Origin: Rubrivivax sp.
GTDB lineage: Bacteria; Pseudomonadota; Gammaproteobacteria; Burkholderiales; Burkholderiaceae
Direction of reading: 5' to 3'
NCBI GenBank assembly: GCA_004211235.1
Contig: SEEY01000187.1
Span: 1-7,324, forward strand
DNA: 7,324 bases
Shown piece by piece: positions 5,807 to 7,324 of the stretch (positions are counted from its first letter, which is position 1; every line of letters starts with the position of its first letter). The notes beneath the pieces are model-generated. The model saw nothing but the letters and a program-made list of their open reading frames with translations. It searched no databases and was not told the origin of the DNA. Both the position numbers and the translations under genes were made by a program.

Positions 5807-7260
5807 GCAATGCCAATGCCGCTCGCCTTCTGGTCGTCGATGACGAGCCCGATCTGCGCACGTTGTACGAACTGACGCTGCTCCGCGAGGGTTACGAGAT
5901 CGACAGCGCCGGCTCCATCACCGAGGCGCTGGCGCTCCTGCAGGCCGGGCAGTACGGCGCGGTCATCACGGACATGAGGCTGCCCGACGGTTCCGGCCTG
6001 GCGCTGCTGCGCTGGCTGGAACAGGCCGCCCGGCCGGAGAAGGCCATCGTGATCACCGCCTTCGGTTCGGCGGAGAACGCGGTGGAGGCGCTCAAGGCCG
6101 GTGCCTTCGACTACCTGACCAAGCCGGTGGACCTGCGGCAGTTCCGCCTCGTCGTCGGCTCGGCACTGGGCCGGCAGCCGACCGCGCGGACCGCCGATCC
6201 GGCGCCGTCTCCGCTGCCGGCCGGCGTCGGCCCGGCCACGGCATTGCGCCTGGTGGGCGAGTCGCCAGCGATCCGCGCGGTGCGGGCCCTGGTCGACAAG
6301 GTGGGCCGCAGCATGGCGCCGGTGCTGGTGCAGGGCGAGTCGGGCACCGGCAAGGAACTCGTCGCACGCGCGATCCATGACCACGGCTCCCGTGCCGGCC
6401 AGCGTTTCGTCGCCGTCAACTGCGGTGCCATTCCCGAGAACCTGCTGGAGGCGGAGTTCTTCGGCTACCGCAAGGGCGCCTTCACCGGCGCCAACGAAGA
6501 TCGCGAGGGCTTCTTCCAGGCGGCCGACAGCGGCACGCTGTTCCTGGACGAGATTGGCGACCTGCCGCTGGCGATGCAGAGCAAGCTGCTGCGCGTTATC
6601 CAGGAGCGCCTGGTGCGGCCGGTCGGCGCGACGGCGGAGACGCCCATCAACGTGCGCATCGTCAGCGCGACGCACAAGGACCTGGCAGCCGAGGTGGCCG
6701 CCGGGCGCTTCCGCCAGGATCTGTTCTACCGCCTCAACGTCATCCAGATCCGCGTGCCGCCGCTGCGCGAGCGGCTGGAGGATCTCGGACTGATCAGCGA
6801 CCGCGTGCTCGCGCGCATCGCGCAGGACGCCGGCGTGTCGCCCACGCCGAGGTTGACGGCCGGCGCGCTGCAGACGCTGTCGCGCTACGGCTTCCCAGGC
6901 AACGTGCGCGAGCTCGAGAACCTGCTGCATCGCGCGCTGGCGTTGGCTGGCGGCGAGTGGATCGATTCGGACGACCTCGGCCTGCCCGACACGCTGCTGG
7001 ACGAGAACCGCAGTGAATCGCAGTTCGCTGCATTCGACGCCCCGGTCGCCGCCGCGCCCGTGGTGGAGGAGCTGTCGCTGCCCGACCAGCTGCCCGGCGA
7101 TCTGGCGCGCTACCTCGACGAGGTGGAGCGGGCGATCCTGCTGCGCGCGCTGGAACTGCATCGCTTCAATCGCACGGCCGCGGCGGCCAGCCTCGGGCTG
7201 TCGTTGCGCCAGATCCGATACCGCATGGCGCGGCTGGCAATCTCCGCTGCGGAAAATTGA
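5803..7260 (+). CDS. pilR: PilR-type sigma-54-dependent response regulator (NtrC family)
   Basis: The gene encodes 485 residues in three domains. The receiver domain (about 7-122) has Asp13/Asp14, phospho-acceptor Asp57, Thr85 and Lys107. A Pro/Ala-rich linker precedes the AAA+ ATPase (about 148-380), with Walker A GESGTGKE (178-185), an intact GAFTGA loop (225-230) that contacts sigma-54, Walker B LFLDE (246-250) and the arginine region FRQDLFYR (303-310). The Fis-type helix-turn-helix is at the C-terminus (about 456-478, NRTAAAASLGLSLRQIRYRM). All key residues are present, so it should be a working activator. In relatives PilR drives pilA transcription; the target here is not in the window. 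The ATG overlaps the pilS stop (ATGA) and has no visible Shine-Dalgarno, pointing to translational coupling with the kinase. Confidence 0.95.
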   Translation: MSNANAARLLVVDDEPDLRTLYELTLLREGYEIDSAGSITEALALLQAGQYGAVITDMRLPDGSGLALLRWLEQAARPEKAIVITAFGSAENAVEALKAGAFDYLTKPVDLRQFRLVVGSALGRQPTARTADPAPSPLPAGVGPATALRLVGESPAIRAVRALVDKVGRSMAPVLVQGESGTGKELVARAIHDHGSRAGQRFVAVNCGAIPENLLEAEFFGYRKGAFTGANEDREGFFQAADSGTLFLDEIGDLPLAMQSKLLRVIQERLVRPVGATAETPINVRIVSATHKDLAAEVAAGRFRQDLFYRLNVIQIRVPPLRERLEDLGLISDRVLARIAQDAGVSPTPRLTAGALQTLSRYGFPGNVRELENLLHRALALAGGEWIDSDDLGLPDTLLDENRSESQFAAFDAPVAAAPVVEELSLPDQLPGDLARYLDEVERAILLRALELHRFNRTAAAASLGLSLRQIRYRMARLAISAAEN

Positions 7261-7267
7261 TCCCTCG

Positions 7268-7301
7268 CCGGATGACGCCGGACGGAACGCACGGCATCCG
7301 G
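7268..7301 (+). terminator. Weak hairpin after pilR
   Basis: CCGGATG at 7268-7274 pairs with CATCCGG at 7295-7301, extendable by one G-U pair, around a 20-nt loop that starts 7 nt after the pilR stop. There is no T-tract, so it is at best a weak or Rho-assisted terminator. The remaining bases to 7324 hold no recognisable gene start. Confidence 0.25.
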
Positions 7302-7324
7302 TGCTTGTCGCGAAGGGGCGGCCA

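Noticed and set aside
5692..7161. 489-codon minus-strand frame opposite pilR
   Set aside because: It is antisense to a complete NtrC-family regulator and shows no recognisable domain or start signal.
7293..7306. Sigma-54 promoter-like GG...GC after pilR
   Set aside because: The spacing between GG and GC is 8 nt rather than the required 10, and the flanking consensus bases are absent.
1..7324. Mobile element, CRISPR array, toxin-antitoxin or defence system
   Set aside because: No transposase, integrase, spaced repeats or related genes are seen. All genes fit a conserved core neighbourhood, with no break in base composition that I can see.

Overview
This is a GC-rich, gene-dense chromosomal window. 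Gene content and order point to a betaproteobacterium of the order Burkholderiales, possibly the Rubrivivax/Leptothrix/Roseateles side. That placement rests on protein flavour and on the order ffh | ypjD - PP0621 - pilS - pilR, not on any database search. I see no mobile element, CRISPR array, tRNA or rRNA, and no stretch over 300 bases lacks a gene.

Left part: 1-870 (+) is the C-terminal alpha/beta-hydrolase half of an S9 (prolyl oligopeptidase family) peptidase whose N-terminal part lies outside the window. It converges on a minus-strand group, and a perfect 10-bp inverted repeat (887-920) sits in the short gap between them.

Minus-strand group (928-2935), read right to left: ffh (the protein of the signal recognition particle), then a 34-codon open frame not previously delimited (1559-1455), then a small DUF2726-like protein. 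The small frame starts on a GTG that overlaps the ffh stop (GTGA) and ends overlapping the next start (ATGCTGA). The three therefore look like one translationally coupled chain.

Plus-strand group (2995-7260), divergent from ffh across 59 bp: a YpjD/CcsA-like eight-helix membrane protein, a PP0621-family small membrane-anchored zinc-ribbon-like protein, a PilS-type six-helix sensor histidine kinase and a PilR-type NtrC-class response regulator. Each junction is a 4-nt stop/start overlap (ATGA, TTGA, ATGA), so this is almost certainly one operon. PilS/PilR in relatives controls sigma-54-dependent type IV pilin transcription. No pilin gene or sigma-54 promoter is visible here, so that role is inferred from family.

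The window is mostly ordinary core genome. The points most worth a second look are the small frame between ffh and the DUF2726 gene, a PilS whose ATP-binding G1 box has lost its aspartate (S-A-G where S-D-G or D-x-G is expected), the TTG start of pilS, and the uncharacterised PP0621 protein locked by overlaps between ypjD and pilS.
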